Part shown: piece by piece, positions 42,040 through 50,858 of the stretch
How positions within the stretch are numbered: position 1 is the first letter of the stretch
How the letters are laid out: each line of letters starts with the position of its first letter
NCBI GenBank assembly: GCA_030148705.1
Contig: JASBSY010000002.1
Location: 28,784 to 92,783 of the forward strand
Length of the DNA: 64,000 nucleotides
Direction of reading: 5' to 3'
Source: Pukyongia sp.
GTDB taxonomy: Bacteria > Bacteroidota > Bacteroidia > Flavobacteriales > Flavobacteriaceae
Translations under genes and position numbers: made by a program
Notes under the pieces: generated by a model
Told to the model about the DNA's origin: nothing
The model's input: only the letters and a program-made list of their open reading frames with translations
Database searches by the model: none

Positions 42040-42834
42040 TTATTTAACCGATAATCGAACCAAATATCCTTCATTACTCCGCACATTGAATACGGTGTTA
42101 TCTTCGAACATCAGATACTGCCCCTTTATCCCTTTTAGAATACCCTCATAATAATGAGTTTTCTCGAGATTGAGAGTCTTGGGCTTATCGGGGTATTGTA
42201 ATACAGGAAACTCAAGGTTGGTTTCAGAGTTATCGGCTATAAAGTAGTCCCTGGCCTCGGCAGGAATGTATTTTTCAAGATCGGACCTCCACTGGCACAG
42301 ATCCTCGTCTTTGATATCGTTTTTCAACATAGCTCTCCAGTTGGTCTTATCGCTTACATGATCTTTTAAGGCTACTTCCGTTATACCTGCGAGATAGCGG
42401 TTGGGCGCCTCCACGATCTCGATAGCCTCATGAGCGCCCTGATCTATCCATCGTGTTGGTAATTGGCTCTTTCGCGTAACACCTACTTTTACGCTGCTGC
42501 TGTTGGCAAGGTAAACCACATGCGGTTGCAGTTGCATTTTTTTTTCATATTCCAGATCCCGATCTTCACGATCCAGGTGTGCTGTGCTCAATTCGGGGCT
42601 GATAATCCAGTCGGCCGCCTGGGGCACCTTATAAAAACAATCGTAACAGTAACCCATTCTGAATATTTTCTTATCCAGGCTGCAGTTGAGGCAGCAGTAT
42701 TTTACGAAATCGATTGCCAGCTTCTTATCAAGCAACTGGTTCATATTGAGGAAATCGTTCTCGAAGATGAGATAATACTGGATGGGTGAGTCGTTCTCCG
42801 TTTGCATTTTCGTAAGAACTCCTTCGTAAATCAT
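42040..42834 (-). CDS. DUF2797 family protein
   Basis: 264 residues from the ATG at 42834; the frame is open 19 codons further, into the GH3 promoter. DUF2797 is a little-studied family. The N-terminal half has a CCLNC-x-CYDC zinc-like set (YCCLNCSLDKKIFRMGYCYDC), and the middle has YLANSSSVKVGVTRKSQLPTRWIDQGAHEA, a segment with the layout of GIY-YIG-like (T5orf172) domains; I infer a nucleic-acid role. Divergent from the GH3 gene with 43 bases between starts; face-to-face -7-like boxes (TATCTTTA at 42862-42869 on this strand) overlap it. Confidence 0.85.
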   Translation of the reverse strand: MIYEGVLTKMQTENDSPIQYYLIFENDFLNMNQLLDKKLAIDFVKYCCLNCSLDKKIFRMGYCYDCFYKVPQAADWIISPELSTAHLDREDRDLEYEKKMQLQPHVVYLANSSSVKVGVTRKSQLPTRWIDQGAHEAIEIVEAPNRYLAGITEVALKDHVSDKTNWRAMLKNDIKDEDLCQWRSDLEKYIPAEARDYFIADNSETNLEFPVLQYPDKPKTLNLEKTHYYEGILKGIKGQYLMFEDNTVFNVRSNEGYLVRLSVK

Positions 42835-42848
42835 AAAAAAGAAATTGC

Positions 42849-42869
42849 TATTTTTATGCGATAAAGATA
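42849..42869. promoter_or_regulatory. Overlapping divergent promoters of DUF2797 and GH3 genes
   Basis: Plus strand TATTTTTA at 42849-42856 and minus strand TATCTTTA at 42862-42869, each a one-base variant of TAnnTTTG. Each lies downstream of the other, so polymerases at the two promoters would exclude each other. Short leaders: start codons are at 42878 and 42834. Confidence 0.35.
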
Positions 42870-42877
42870 GGGGAATT

Positions 42878-44395
42878 ATGCCAATACCCATAGTAAATTC
42901 AATTGCTTCGTGGTTTCTTAAGAAGCGTTTCCATCAGATAGAACTGTTTCTGAAATACCCCTGTGAAGTTCAGGAAGAATTACTTCAGAATTTACTTTTT
43001 AAAGCGAAGAATACGGAAATTGGCAAAGAATACGACTTCGAATCCATAAGCTCATATCGGGAATTTGCCAATCGCGTGCCTATCAGTACTTATGAAGAGA
43101 ACGAAGCCCGCATTGAACGGGCAAGGAGAGGGGAAAGTAACATTTTTTGGCCGAAACCGATAAAATGGTTTGCCAAGTCGAGCGGAACCACCAATTCCAA
43201 AAGCAAATTCATTCCGGTGAGTCAGGAGTCGCTGGAAGATTGTCATTACGCAGCCAGTAAGGATTTGTTGTGTATGTATTTCAGCAATAACCCCGACTCC
43301 CAATTGTTTGTGGGAAAGGGACTTCGGCTGGGTGGAAGCAAGGAATTATACGAGGAAAACGGAACAGTCTTCGGCGACTTGTCGGCCATACTAATTGACA
43401 ATATGCCTTTTTGGGCCGAATTCAGCAGCACCCCTAAAAATGAGATCTCCCTGATGGGCGACTGGGAGACCAAGATGCAGGCCATAGTGAATGAAACCAT
43501 CAAAGAGAACGTGACCAGCCTGGCCGGAGTACCTTCCTGGATGCTGGTACTCCTGAACAATGTAATGGAAACGACGGGCCGGGAAAATCTATTCGAAATT
43601 TGGCCAAATCTGGAGGTCTATTTCCACGGAGGCGTTAGTTTTGAGCCTTATATAGATCAATACAAGAGATTACTGCCCCGCGACAATTTCAAGTATTACG
43701 AGATTTACAACGCATCTGAAGGTTTTTTTGCCATTCAGGACCGCAACCACAGTAATGAACTACTGCTGATGCTGGATTACGGTATCTTCTATGAATTTAT
43801 CCCCATGGAGACCTTTGGAACCGCCGAACAAAAAGTCATTCCCCTGAGCGAAGTGGAAGAAGGGAAGAACTATGCCATCGTAATTACCACCAATGCAGGC
43901 TTGTGGCGCTATAAAATTGGGGATACTATTCGGTTTACCTCCGTTAAACCTTACAGAATAAGAGTTACCGGCCGAACCAAACACCATATCAACGTCTTCG
44001 GCGAAGAACTTATAATCGAAAATGCCGAAGCCGCCCTGCGCAAGGTCTCTAAGCTAACACAAACCGAGATTGTGGATTACACTGTCGCTCCCATTTTTAT
44101 GGAAGGCAACCAAAAGGGAGCCCATGAATGGATTATAGAGTTTAAACAGCCTCCTGCAGATTTTGAATCGTTTTCAACATTACTGGACCAGTCGTTACAG
44201 GAAGTAAACAGCGATTATGAGGCGAAACGCTATAACAACACTACGCTGAATGCACCGAGAATACACTTCGGAAGGAAACGACTGTTTTACGACTGGCTTA
44301 AACAACGCGATAAGTTGGGAGGACAACATAAAGTACCCCGACTGTCGAATTCCAGGGAATATTTGGAAGAATTACTCTCATTAAACGGAATTTAA
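42878..44395 (+). CDS. GH3-family acyl-adenylate synthetase-like protein
   Basis: 505 residues from the ATG at 42878. GH3 enzymes adenylate a carboxylic acid and join it to an amino acid; plant members conjugate auxin or jasmonate. Seen: the N-terminal NLLFKAKNTEIGKEYDF, the ATP-phosphate motif WFAKSSGTTNSKSKFIPVS, IYNASEGFFAIQD, the flexible GLWRYKIGDTIRF, VTGRTKHHINVFGEEL and the C-terminal domain with PRLSNSREYLEELL. All core motifs are there, so it is likely active, but the acid and the amine are unknown. Divergent from DUF2797. Confidence 0.93.
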   Translation: MPIPIVNSIASWFLKKRFHQIELFLKYPCEVQEELLQNLLFKAKNTEIGKEYDFESISSYREFANRVPISTYEENEARIERARRGESNIFWPKPIKWFAKSSGTTNSKSKFIPVSQESLEDCHYAASKDLLCMYFSNNPDSQLFVGKGLRLGGSKELYEENGTVFGDLSAILIDNMPFWAEFSSTPKNEISLMGDWETKMQAIVNETIKENVTSLAGVPSWMLVLLNNVMETTGRENLFEIWPNLEVYFHGGVSFEPYIDQYKRLLPRDNFKYYEIYNASEGFFAIQDRNHSNELLLMLDYGIFYEFIPMETFGTAEQKVIPLSEVEEGKNYAIVITTNAGLWRYKIGDTIRFTSVKPYRIRVTGRTKHHINVFGEELIIENAEAALRKVSKLTQTEIVDYTVAPIFMEGNQKGAHEWIIEFKQPPADFESFSTLLDQSLQEVNSDYEAKRYNNTTLNAPRIHFGRKRLFYDWLKQRDKLGGQHKVPRLSNSREYLEELLSLNGI

Positions 44396-44456
44396 AGGCT
44401 GTTTTACCGGAATTCTGTCAGTTTATCGACTTTTCCCTGACGTTTAACTAAAAACT

Positions 44457-44487
44457 TTGGTAGTATTTTTCTTACGCAATAGCTTTG
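44457..44487 (+). promoter_or_regulatory. Complete promoter of the small lipoprotein gene
   Basis: TTG at 44457-44459, a 20-base spacer and TAGCTTTG at 44480-44487; a full Bacteroidota -33/-7 pair. Transcription would start near 44494, just before possible starts at 44500 and 44512. Confidence 0.7.
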
Positions 44488-44511
44488 TATCAGATTACAA
44501 TGTTGGGGAAT

Positions 44512-44700
44512 ATGAAAACATATATTAAATCATTTCTGATGTTATTATTAGCGGCATTTATTATGTCCTGCAGCAGCACCAGAAATTCCATAGAAGTACA
44601 AAATGAAGTTGCCGGTTATACTTTGAAAAATAAGAAGGAACTGATGCAACAGAAAATTACCAATACCGGTAAAACAAAAACAGTTATTGCTACGCCATAG
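44512..44700 (+). CDS. Small lipoprotein
   Basis: 62 residues from the ATG at 44512 (ATG at 44500 is an alternative). Signal peptide MKTYIKSFLMLLLAAFIMSC with lipobox IMSC, followed by SSTRNSIEVQNEVAGYTLKN and a basic, Thr/Lys-rich C-terminus (QQKITNTGKTKTVIATP). No family recognised. Monocistronic, with a good promoter and a terminator hairpin downstream; convergent with clpX. Confidence 0.75.
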   Translation: MKTYIKSFLMLLLAAFIMSCSSTRNSIEVQNEVAGYTLKNKKELMQQKITNTGKTKTVIATP

Positions 44701-44723
44701 CATAATAGTTTAGATTAAGAGAA

Positions 44724-44758
44724 AAGCCACCTGCACGCTAGTTGCGCACAGGTGGCTT
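44724..44758. terminator. Bidirectional hairpin between small lipoprotein and clpX
   Basis: Stem AAGCCACCTG/CAGGTGGCTT (10 pairs) with inner CGC/GCG pairing. Tail on the plus strand ATTATTTTTA; likely serves both convergent genes. Confidence 0.75.
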
Positions 44759-44782
44759 ATTATTTTTAACACTTCTAACCTC

Positions 44783-46015
44783 TTAAGAAACCGCTTTTAG
44801 CTTCTTAATTGTGGATTTATTGAGTTTTTCTTCGGCGTATTCTGCGGTAACCACCAATTTCTTTTCTCCACTCCCCGGCATATCGTACATGGCATCGGTA
44901 AGTACCGCTTCACAAAGCGATCGCAAGCCCCGCGCCCCTAATTTGTATATAATAGCCTGCTCTACTATAAAATCCAGAGCCTCTTCTGTGATTACAAACT
45001 CTATATCGTCCATCTCGAAGAGCTTTTTGTATTGTTTAATGATGGCGTTCTTTGGCTCGGTAAGGATGGCTCTCAGGGTTTGCTTATCGAGTGGATTCAT
45101 ATAGGTTAGAACAGGGAGACGGCCGATAATTTCCGGTATCAACCCGTAATCCTTAAGATCTTTTGGAATAATATACCTAAGCAGGTTGTCGCGCTCCATG
45201 GTATCTTCCTTCTTGCTTGCACTGAAGCCTACTGCCTGCATATTAAGCCGTTTGGAGATATGCCGTTCTATCCCGTCGAAAGCACCTCCGGCTATAAACA
45301 GTATATTCTCAGTATCCACTTCAATGAATTTCTGATCCGGGTGTTTCCGGCCGCCTTTTGGAGGAACATTCACGGTGGTTCCTTCCAATAATTTCAATAA
45401 TGCCTGTTGCACTCCTTCCCCGCTTACATCGCGCGTAATTGAAGGATTATCGCTTTTACGGGCTATCTTATCGATCTCATCGATAAACACTATACCATTC
45501 TGTGCTTTTTCTACGTTGTAATCGGCTGCCTGAAGCAAACGTGTTAAGATACTTTCCACGTCCTCCCCAACATACCCGGCTTCGGTTAAAACGGTAGCAT
45601 CTACTATTGCCAATGGAACGTTCAGCATACGCGCGATGGTTTTTGCCACCAACGTCTTTCCCGTTCCGGTCTGGCCTACAATGATGATATTGCTTTTCTG
45701 AATTTCGATATCCTCATCACTCTTAGGCTGTAACAAGCGCTTATAATGGTTGTATACCGCTACAGACATGACTTTCTTGGTGTGGTCCTGCCCAATCACA
45801 TAATCGTCGAGGAATTCCTTGATCGATTTAGGCTTTTTAAGCATCAATTCTTTGCTGAGCTCACTGTTGGTAGAATGCAGGGCTTCTTCTATCACAATAC
45901 CGTGGGCCTGTTCTATACAGCGATCGCATATATGAGCATCCAGGCCGGCAATTAGCAGATTGGTTTCCGCTTTCTTACGACCGCAAAATGAGCATTCCAG
46001 TTCTTCTTTCGACAT
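44783..46015 (-). CDS. clpX: ATP-dependent Clp protease unfoldase subunit ClpX
   Basis: 410 residues. AAA+ unfoldase that feeds tagged proteins to ClpP. N-terminal zinc-binding domain with [10 protein letters not shown] and ICDRCI (Cys4), Walker [16 protein letters not shown], pore loop GYVGEDVES, Walker [14 protein letters not shown], sensor and RKH loop RHISKRLN, and C-terminal [13 protein letters not shown]. Normal length. Starts 19 bases after the clpP stop, so the two form an operon. Confidence 0.98.
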   Translation of the reverse strand: MSKEELECSFCGRKKAETNLLIAGLDAHICDRCIEQAHGIVIEEALHSTNSELSKELMLKKPKSIKEFLDDYVIGQDHTKKVMSVAVYNHYKRLLQPKSDEDIEIQKSNIIIVGQTGTGKTLVAKTIARMLNVPLAIVDATVLTEAGYVGEDVESILTRLLQAADYNVEKAQNGIVFIDEIDKIARKSDNPSITRDVSGEGVQQALLKLLEGTTVNVPPKGGRKHPDQKFIEVDTENILFIAGGAFDGIERHISKRLNMQAVGFSASKKEDTMERDNLLRYIIPKDLKDYGLIPEIIGRLPVLTYMNPLDKQTLRAILTEPKNAIIKQYKKLFEMDDIEFVITEEALDFIVEQAIIYKLGARGLRSLCEAVLTDAMYDMPGSGEKKLVVTAEYAEEKLNKSTIKKLKAVS

Positions 46016-46034
46016 TACATTCTTTTTATGGTAT

Positions 46035-46709
46035 TTAACTTCGAGTCAAAATCTCGTCGATCATACCGTATTCTTTCGCTTTTTCAGCCTTCATCCAATA
46101 ATCGCGATCGCTATCCTCGTAAACCTGTTCGAAGGTTTGTCCGGTATGCTTGGCAATTATCCTGTAAAGTTCATCCTTTAATGATAAAATTTCACGGGCC
46201 GTGATCTCGATATCACTCGCCTGGCCCTGTGCACCTCCCATGGGTTGGTGTATCATCACCCTGGAGTGGGTAAGTCCGCTACGCTTTCCTTTTTCACCGG
46301 CACATAACAGTACGGCCGCCATAGAAGCTGCCATTCCGGTGCAGATAGTCGCTACATCGGGTTTGATAAACTGCATGGTATCGTAAATCCCCAGGCCTGC
46401 GTAAACACTACCGCCGGGTGAGTTGATGTATATCTGAATATCCTTGGAAGCATCGGTGCTTTCGAGGAATAACAACTGAGCCTGGACTATATTGGCTACC
46501 TGGTCATTGATGCCGGTACCCAGGAATATGATCCTGTCCATCATCAGCCTTGAAAATACGTCCATCGCCACAGCGTTCATCTGGCGTTCTTCAATTATAT
46601 TCGGGGTGAGACCAACCGGAATCATACTACTTACAATGCTGTCGTAGTACGTACTGCTGACCCCCTGATCCTTTATAGCAAAATTTTTAAAATCGTTTCC
46701 GTAATTCAT
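46035..46709 (-). CDS. clpP: ATP-dependent Clp protease proteolytic subunit
   Basis: 224 residues from the ATG at 46709 (a TTG three codons earlier is in frame). Serine protease that forms the tetradecameric degradation chamber. Catalytic Ser in [13 protein letters not shown], His in [13 protein letters not shown] and Asp in [30 protein letters not shown] is the substrate-binding signature. Normal length with a longer N-terminus. It lies after a terminator-like hairpin that separates it from tig. Confidence 0.98.
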   Translation of the reverse strand: MNYGNDFKNFAIKDQGVSSTYYDSIVSSMIPVGLTPNIIEERQMNAVAMDVFSRLMMDRIIFLGTGINDQVANIVQAQLLFLESTDASKDIQIYINSPGGSVYAGLGIYDTMQFIKPDVATICTGMAASMAAVLLCAGEKGKRSGLTHSRVMIHQPMGGAQGQASDIEITAREILSLKDELYRIIAKHTGQTFEQVYEDSDRDYWMKAEKAKEYGMIDEILTRS

Positions 46710-46734
46710 AAATTTCAATTCGTTTCTAAAAGAT

Positions 46735-46766
46735 AAAAAAAGCGTTGAATCCTTCTAATCCAACGC
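46735..46766 (-). terminator. Terminator between tig and clpP
   Basis: Minus-strand stem GCGTTG/CAACGC with a partly paired 13-base middle, then seven T residues. It starts 27 bases after the trigger factor stop and would reduce read-through into clpPX. Confidence 0.7.
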
Positions 46767-46792
46767 CTAAATATAACTATTTTCCTGTTGAA

Positions 46793-48112
46793 TTATGCGT
46801 AAGCTTCCTTGATGAACTTGTCGTATGGAACCTCTTTAGTCTTCAACCTGGCATTTTCCTTAAAGAACTTCAGCATTTTATTCGTATTAAGTTGTTCCGA
46901 AATACGTTTTACTTCTTCTTCATTCGAAAGAATTCTTGCTGAAATGCCTTCAATTTCCTCCTGGGAGGCATCGGTGTTCCCGAACTGTGCCATTTGCGCA
47001 CGGATCATGTCGTTTGTATATGCCTTCAGCTCATCGAAGGTAACCTGCAAATTGTGTTCCGCTCTTAGTTTGCCTTCTATCAACTGATAACGAAGTCCTT
47101 TCTCACTACGCTCGTATTCTTCCTTTGCGGCTTCATCGGTTAATTGTTTTTCGCCCGAAACCTTGATCCAACGTTGAAGGAACTCTTTTGGCAAGTCGAA
47201 TTTTGTATTCTCTATCAGCGATTCCACCACGTCGTTCAATAATTTCTGATCGCTTTGTTGTTCGAATTGCTTCTCGGCGTCCTCCTTTATCTTTTCTCTT
47301 AACTCCGCTTCTGAAGAAACCACATCCTTGCCAAATATCTTGTCGAATAATTCCTGGTTAAGTTCTGCCATTTCACGGGTATTTACTTCCTCTATGGTAA
47401 AGGAAACGTCAATATCCAGTCCATGAGCATCCTCATGAGGCACTCCGAGGTAACGCTGATTGTCATGATCGTCCTTGAATAAGCCTTTTGTAGCTAAGGT
47501 TACTGTGTCGCCAACCTTGGCCCCTACAAGCGCCGACAATTGTTTTTTACCCTTTATAACCTCGGTTTCAATGGTGGCTTTTTTATCGATATTCTTTTCT
47601 TCCGACTTAAACGTTCCGGTTATCTCATCTCCTTTTTCAACCACTTTCTTCGATACCAGTTTTCCGTATTGTTTACGGATGGTCTTCACCTGGTTGTCGA
47701 TCATTTCCTTATCGGCTATGATCTTGTACTGGGTTACCGGCTTTGCTTTCAGGTTTACCGAGAATTCGGGTGCTAGTCCGAGATCGAATTCGAAAGAGAA
47801 ATTCTCCGAATTCCAGTCTATCTCAGCTTCGTTCTTCGGAAGCGGATTTCCCAGCACATCCAGCTTTTCCTCGGTGAGGAATTTGTGCAGTTCATTCTGA
47901 AGGATCTTATTCACCTCATCTACAAGAACGGCAGTACCGTATTGTTTTTTAACCATCCCCATTGGCACATGCCCTTTTCTGAATCCCGGGATGTTGGCAT
48001 TCTTTCGGTAATTGTTTAAGATGCTGTTCACCTTATCGGCATAATCCTCTTTAGAAATTTCGACTGTGACAACGGCATTTAAAGAATCTATTTCTTTCTT
48101 CGTGATGTTCAT
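46793..48112 (-). CDS. tig: Trigger factor-like chaperone
   Basis: 439 residues from the ATG at 48112; the frame is open 12 codons further upstream. Ribosome-bound chaperone. The N-terminal ribosome-binding region reads IPGFRKGHVPMGMVKKQYG, close to the GFRxGxxP signature; the PPIase-like middle domain is weakly conserved (GDEITGTFKSEEKN), as is usual in Bacteroidota; and the C-terminal helical arms follow. Full promoter at 48146-48176. Head of the tig-clpP-clpX cluster conserved across bacteria. Confidence 0.95.
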   Translation of the reverse strand: MNITKKEIDSLNAVVTVEISKEDYADKVNSILNNYRKNANIPGFRKGHVPMGMVKKQYGTAVLVDEVNKILQNELHKFLTEEKLDVLGNPLPKNEAEIDWNSENFSFEFDLGLAPEFSVNLKAKPVTQYKIIADKEMIDNQVKTIRKQYGKLVSKKVVEKGDEITGTFKSEEKNIDKKATIETEVIKGKKQLSALVGAKVGDTVTLATKGLFKDDHDNQRYLGVPHEDAHGLDIDVSFTIEEVNTREMAELNQELFDKIFGKDVVSSEAELREKIKEDAEKQFEQQSDQKLLNDVVESLIENTKFDLPKEFLQRWIKVSGEKQLTDEAAKEEYERSEKGLRYQLIEGKLRAEHNLQVTFDELKAYTNDMIRAQMAQFGNTDASQEEIEGISARILSNEEEVKRISEQLNTNKMLKFFKENARLKTKEVPYDKFIKEAYA

Positions 48113-48145
48113 ATAACTTAGCTTTTCCCCATAAAAATTGGGCTG

Positions 48146-48176
48146 CAAAAATACGTAATTTTATACAACCCAACAA
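48146..48176 (-). promoter_or_regulatory. Promoter of tig
   Basis: -7 box TATTTTTG at 48146-48153 (minus) with TTG 20 bases upstream; complete Bacteroidota promoter, 33 bases before the ATG. Confidence 0.7.
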
Positions 48177-48198
48177 GCTTTAACAATCTGGAAATCTA

Positions 48199-48546
48199 CT
48201 AATTGTTTTTACCTTCCACCAGGGAGTGAAAAATCGATTCGAGTATTGAAAGTAACAAACTGAACAGCAATGCCCACCAGATGGATGCCACCGCAAACCC
48301 TGAAATAAAATAATCGGCCATCATAATGATGAGGGCATTGATAATTAGCAGGAATAAACCGAGGGTAATGATGGTAATCGGCAGGGTGAGGATTACCAGT
48401 ATTGGTTTTACAATCAGTCGCAACAATGCGATTACAACTGCCACGATTATGGCGGCAACGTATCCTTCAACAGCCACGCCGGGTAATAACTTTGCCAGCA
48501 GGACCACGGCCAGGGCCGATAAGAGTAGTCTTAAAATTGTTCTCAT
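48199..48546 (-). CDS. Small integral membrane protein (phage-holin superfamily IV type)
   Basis: 115 residues, almost entirely four hydrophobic helices: ILRLLLSALAVVLLAKLLPG, YVAAIIVAVVIALLRLIV, ILVILTLPITIITLGLFLLI and FAVASIWWALLFSLLLSILES. Matches the widespread phage-holin-family/DUF360-like bacterial membrane protein; despite the name there is no phage context here and the role is unknown. Single gene. Confidence 0.88.
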   Translation of the reverse strand: MRTILRLLLSALAVVLLAKLLPGVAVEGYVAAIIVAVVIALLRLIVKPILVILTLPITIITLGLFLLIINALIIMMADYFISGFAVASIWWALLFSLLLSILESIFHSLVEGKNN

Positions 48547-48639
48547 TGGTTGTTGTTTTCATTAAAGATAGAAAAACAACTGTCTATTTTTTAGTCTAAG
48601 TGAATAAAAAATTAACACGCTCTAGTTCCTCCCAGAGCA

Positions 48640-49404
48640 TTATTTCAGAAAAGACTGTACCAAATCGAAGAATTCCCGGGGTTTTTCTGCATGTACCCAA
48701 TGCCCGGCCCCAGGAATCGTTTTTACTTCCGCCTCCGGAAAATGCCGGTGTATTAGCAGCTCATCGGCTGCTTCTATATATCCGCTCTCTCCCCCGCCAA
48801 TGAACAAAACGGGTTTCCCGAATTTGCCGGCTTCGGGCAGCGCCACTCCCACTGCTTCAATCTTCTCGGTTAAGACATCCAGGTTTATCCGAAGGCCTAG
48901 CACCCCTTTTTCCTTCCAGTACAGATTCTTCAGTAAAAACTGTCGCACTCCCTCTTCCCGGATATATTCAGCTAAAACATCGTCGGCCTCCCCCCGGCTC
49001 TTCAGTTTTTTAAGATCCAGTAGCGACAGGGCCTTGAGTATGTCCTGATGGTGCTGTGGATAAGCTTTGGGCCCGATATCGGCTACGATAAGTTTTTCTA
49101 CCTTTTCGGGATAATCTACGGCGAACTGCATGGCCGTTTTTCCTCCCATTGAGTGCCCCAGGACAATACAAGCCGTTAGCTGGTAATGATCGCAGTAGTC
49201 CAGAAGGTCCTGCGACATTTTCGTATAACTGAACTCATCGGAATGAAAGCTCCGTCCGTGGTTACGCTGGTCGATAAGATGTACTTCGTAACCCAACTCT
49301 GCAAAACTGTTACCAAGTGACTTCCAGTTGTCGCCCATCCCGAGGAATCCATGAAGTATAAGAAAGGGATCGCCCTTACCGATTATTTGAGAGTGTAAGA
49401 TCAT
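48640..49404 (-). CDS. Alpha/beta-fold hydrolase (YbfF-like esterase)
   Basis: 254 residues. Serine hydrolase with the nucleophile elbow GHSMGGKTAM, an oxyanion HGFLGMGDNWKSLG region (HG motif), IDQRNHGRSF, and the His in GAGHWVHAEKPREF. Similar to E. coli YbfF, a short-chain acyl esterase; the natural substrate is unknown. Coupled to pdxJ by a 4-base overlap, without an obvious metabolic link. Confidence 0.93.
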   Translation of the reverse strand: MILHSQIIGKGDPFLILHGFLGMGDNWKSLGNSFAELGYEVHLIDQRNHGRSFHSDEFSYTKMSQDLLDYCDHYQLTACIVLGHSMGGKTAMQFAVDYPEKVEKLIVADIGPKAYPQHHQDILKALSLLDLKKLKSRGEADDVLAEYIREEGVRQFLLKNLYWKEKGVLGLRINLDVLTEKIEAVGVALPEAGKFGKPVLFIGGGESGYIEAADELLIHRHFPEAEVKTIPGAGHWVHAEKPREFFDLVQSFLK

Positions 49405-50114
49405 TTTAGCTTTTCCAGGTATTGGCTTATTACATTTTCCAGGCCGTAATAGATGGCTTCACAAATAAGGGCATGTCCGATTGAGACTTCGAGAAGGTTA
49501 GGAATATTCTCTTTAAAGAACCGAATGTTCTCCAGGGACAGGTCGTGACCGGCATTTATACCCAGCCCCAGCGAATGAGCCAGGATGGCACAGGATTTAT
49601 ATGGTTCGATCGCCTTGGTGTTTCCAAGTTTGAACTGATGCGCAAACGCTTCGGTGTAAAGTTCGATACGGTCTGTTCCGATTTCGGCTGCACCCTCTAT
49701 CATTTCGGGTACAGGATCCACGAATATTGAGCTTCGTATTCCATTGGCCCGGAGTTCAGAAATTATTTCAGTTAAGAAACCCCTGTGTTCCACAGTATTC
49801 CACCCGGCATTGGAAGTAAGAACATCTACCGAATCGGGAACCAGGGTGGCTTGTGTTGGTTTTAATTCCAGGACCAGGTCGAGGAATTTACCGATGGGGT
49901 TGCCTTCAATATTGTATTCGGTGTGTACCACGGGCTTCAAGTCGTACGCATCCTGATAACGGATATGACGCTGATCGGGCCGGGGATGTATGGTAACACC
50001 TTGGGCTCCAAAGCGCTGAACATCGCGGGCAACCTGCACTACATCGGGGACATTGCCACCTCGAGCATTTCGAAGAGTAGCTATTTTATTTATATTTACG
50101 CTTAATTTTGTCAT
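49401..50114 (-). CDS. pdxJ: Pyridoxine 5'-phosphate synthase
   Basis: 237 residues. Condenses 3-amino-2-oxopropyl phosphate with deoxyxylulose 5-phosphate in vitamin B6 synthesis. Seen: LSVNINKIATLRNARGGNVPD, HPRPDQRHIRYQD (active-site His), EYNIEGNP, VTLVPD-type segment (ATLVPDSVDVLTS), DRIELYTEAFAH and GLGINAGHDLSLENI. Full length. Minus-strand -7 box TATTTTTG at 50133-50140, 19 bases upstream of the ATG. Confidence 0.97.
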   Translation of the reverse strand: MTKLSVNINKIATLRNARGGNVPDVVQVARDVQRFGAQGVTIHPRPDQRHIRYQDAYDLKPVVHTEYNIEGNPIGKFLDLVLELKPTQATLVPDSVDVLTSNAGWNTVEHRGFLTEIISELRANGIRSSIFVDPVPEMIEGAAEIGTDRIELYTEAFAHQFKLGNTKAIEPYKSCAILAHSLGLGINAGHDLSLENIRFFKENIPNLLEVSIGHALICEAIYYGLENVISQYLEKLK

Positions 50115-50132
50115 GTCAACAGTTTGCTGTCA

Positions 50133-50140
50133 CAAAAATA
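50133..50140 (-). promoter_or_regulatory. -7 promoter box of pdxJ
   Basis: TATTTTTG on the minus strand, 19 bases before the pdxJ ATG, in the 84-base gap shared with the divergent CBS gene. Confidence 0.5.
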
Positions 50141-50198
50141 CAAAGCTCGCTCAGGCTTTACACGTATATTTTGAGTAATTTGCATAAAAATTCGAACT

Positions 50199-50855
50199 TT
50201 GAATACCACACAATATATCATAAACGATATACTCCCTTTCGACCTGAAAACGCATATGCGCGAAATCCAGGCCGCTTTCAGTCAGCTTACGTATTCTCAT
50301 ATCCCGGTTAAAAAGAACGGTCGGTTTCTGGGATGTATTTCCGAAACGGATGCCCACTGTTTTGAAGGGAAAAAAACCCTTGGCGATTACGAATATGCTA
50401 TTGAACCGTTTTACGTACGTGAACAGACCAACTGGCTTGATATACTAGAAGCATTTGCCTTGAAGAGCAGCAATATAATGCCGGTGTTAAATGCCACTAA
50501 CGATTATATAGGGTATTACGAATTGAGCGACATTATGAACCTCTTTAACAACACCCCCTTCCTAAATGAGGCAGGTGGCATAATAGTAGTTGAAAAGGGG
50601 CTGAGGGATTACTCCTTTAGTGAGATTTGCCAGATCGTGGAATCGAATGATGCAAAGATTCTGGGAGTTTTCATCTCCAAAATAGAGGACGACATGGTGC
50701 AGGCTACCATTAAGATTGGACATACGGGCATGAATTCCATCGTGCAGACTTTCCGTCGCTACAGTTATAACGTGGTGTCGAGCCATGAGGAGGATAAATG
50801 GCTGGAAGACCTGAAGGATCGTTCCAACTACCTGGATAAATACCTAAATATGTAA
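50199..50855 (+). CDS. CBS-domain protein
   Basis: 218 residues. The only plausible start is a TTG at 50199; the first internal Met is at residue 20, after conserved-looking sequence (NDILPFDLKTHMREIQAAF). Residues 1-125 are a CBS pair (SQLTYSHIPVKKNGRFLGCIS and LKSSNIMPVLNATNDYIGYY), an adenosyl-ligand sensing module; the rest (VEKGLRDYSFSEICQIVES, SSHEEDKWLEDL) is a small ACT-like domain. Partner unknown. NAD kinase begins 3 bases later, so an adenylate-responsive role for the pair is possible but not shown. Confidence 0.9.
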   Translation: MNTTQYIINDILPFDLKTHMREIQAAFSQLTYSHIPVKKNGRFLGCISETDAHCFEGKKTLGDYEYAIEPFYVREQTNWLDILEAFALKSSNIMPVLNATNDYIGYYELSDIMNLFNNTPFLNEAGGIIVVEKGLRDYSFSEICQIVESNDAKILGVFISKIEDDMVQATIKIGHTGMNSIVQTFRRYSYNVVSSHEEDKWLEDLKDRSNYLDKYLNM

Positions 50856-50858
50856 GTC

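Noticed and set aside
48199..48546. Prophage holin
   Set aside because: Matches a holin-named family, but no lysin, tail or other phage genes are nearby.
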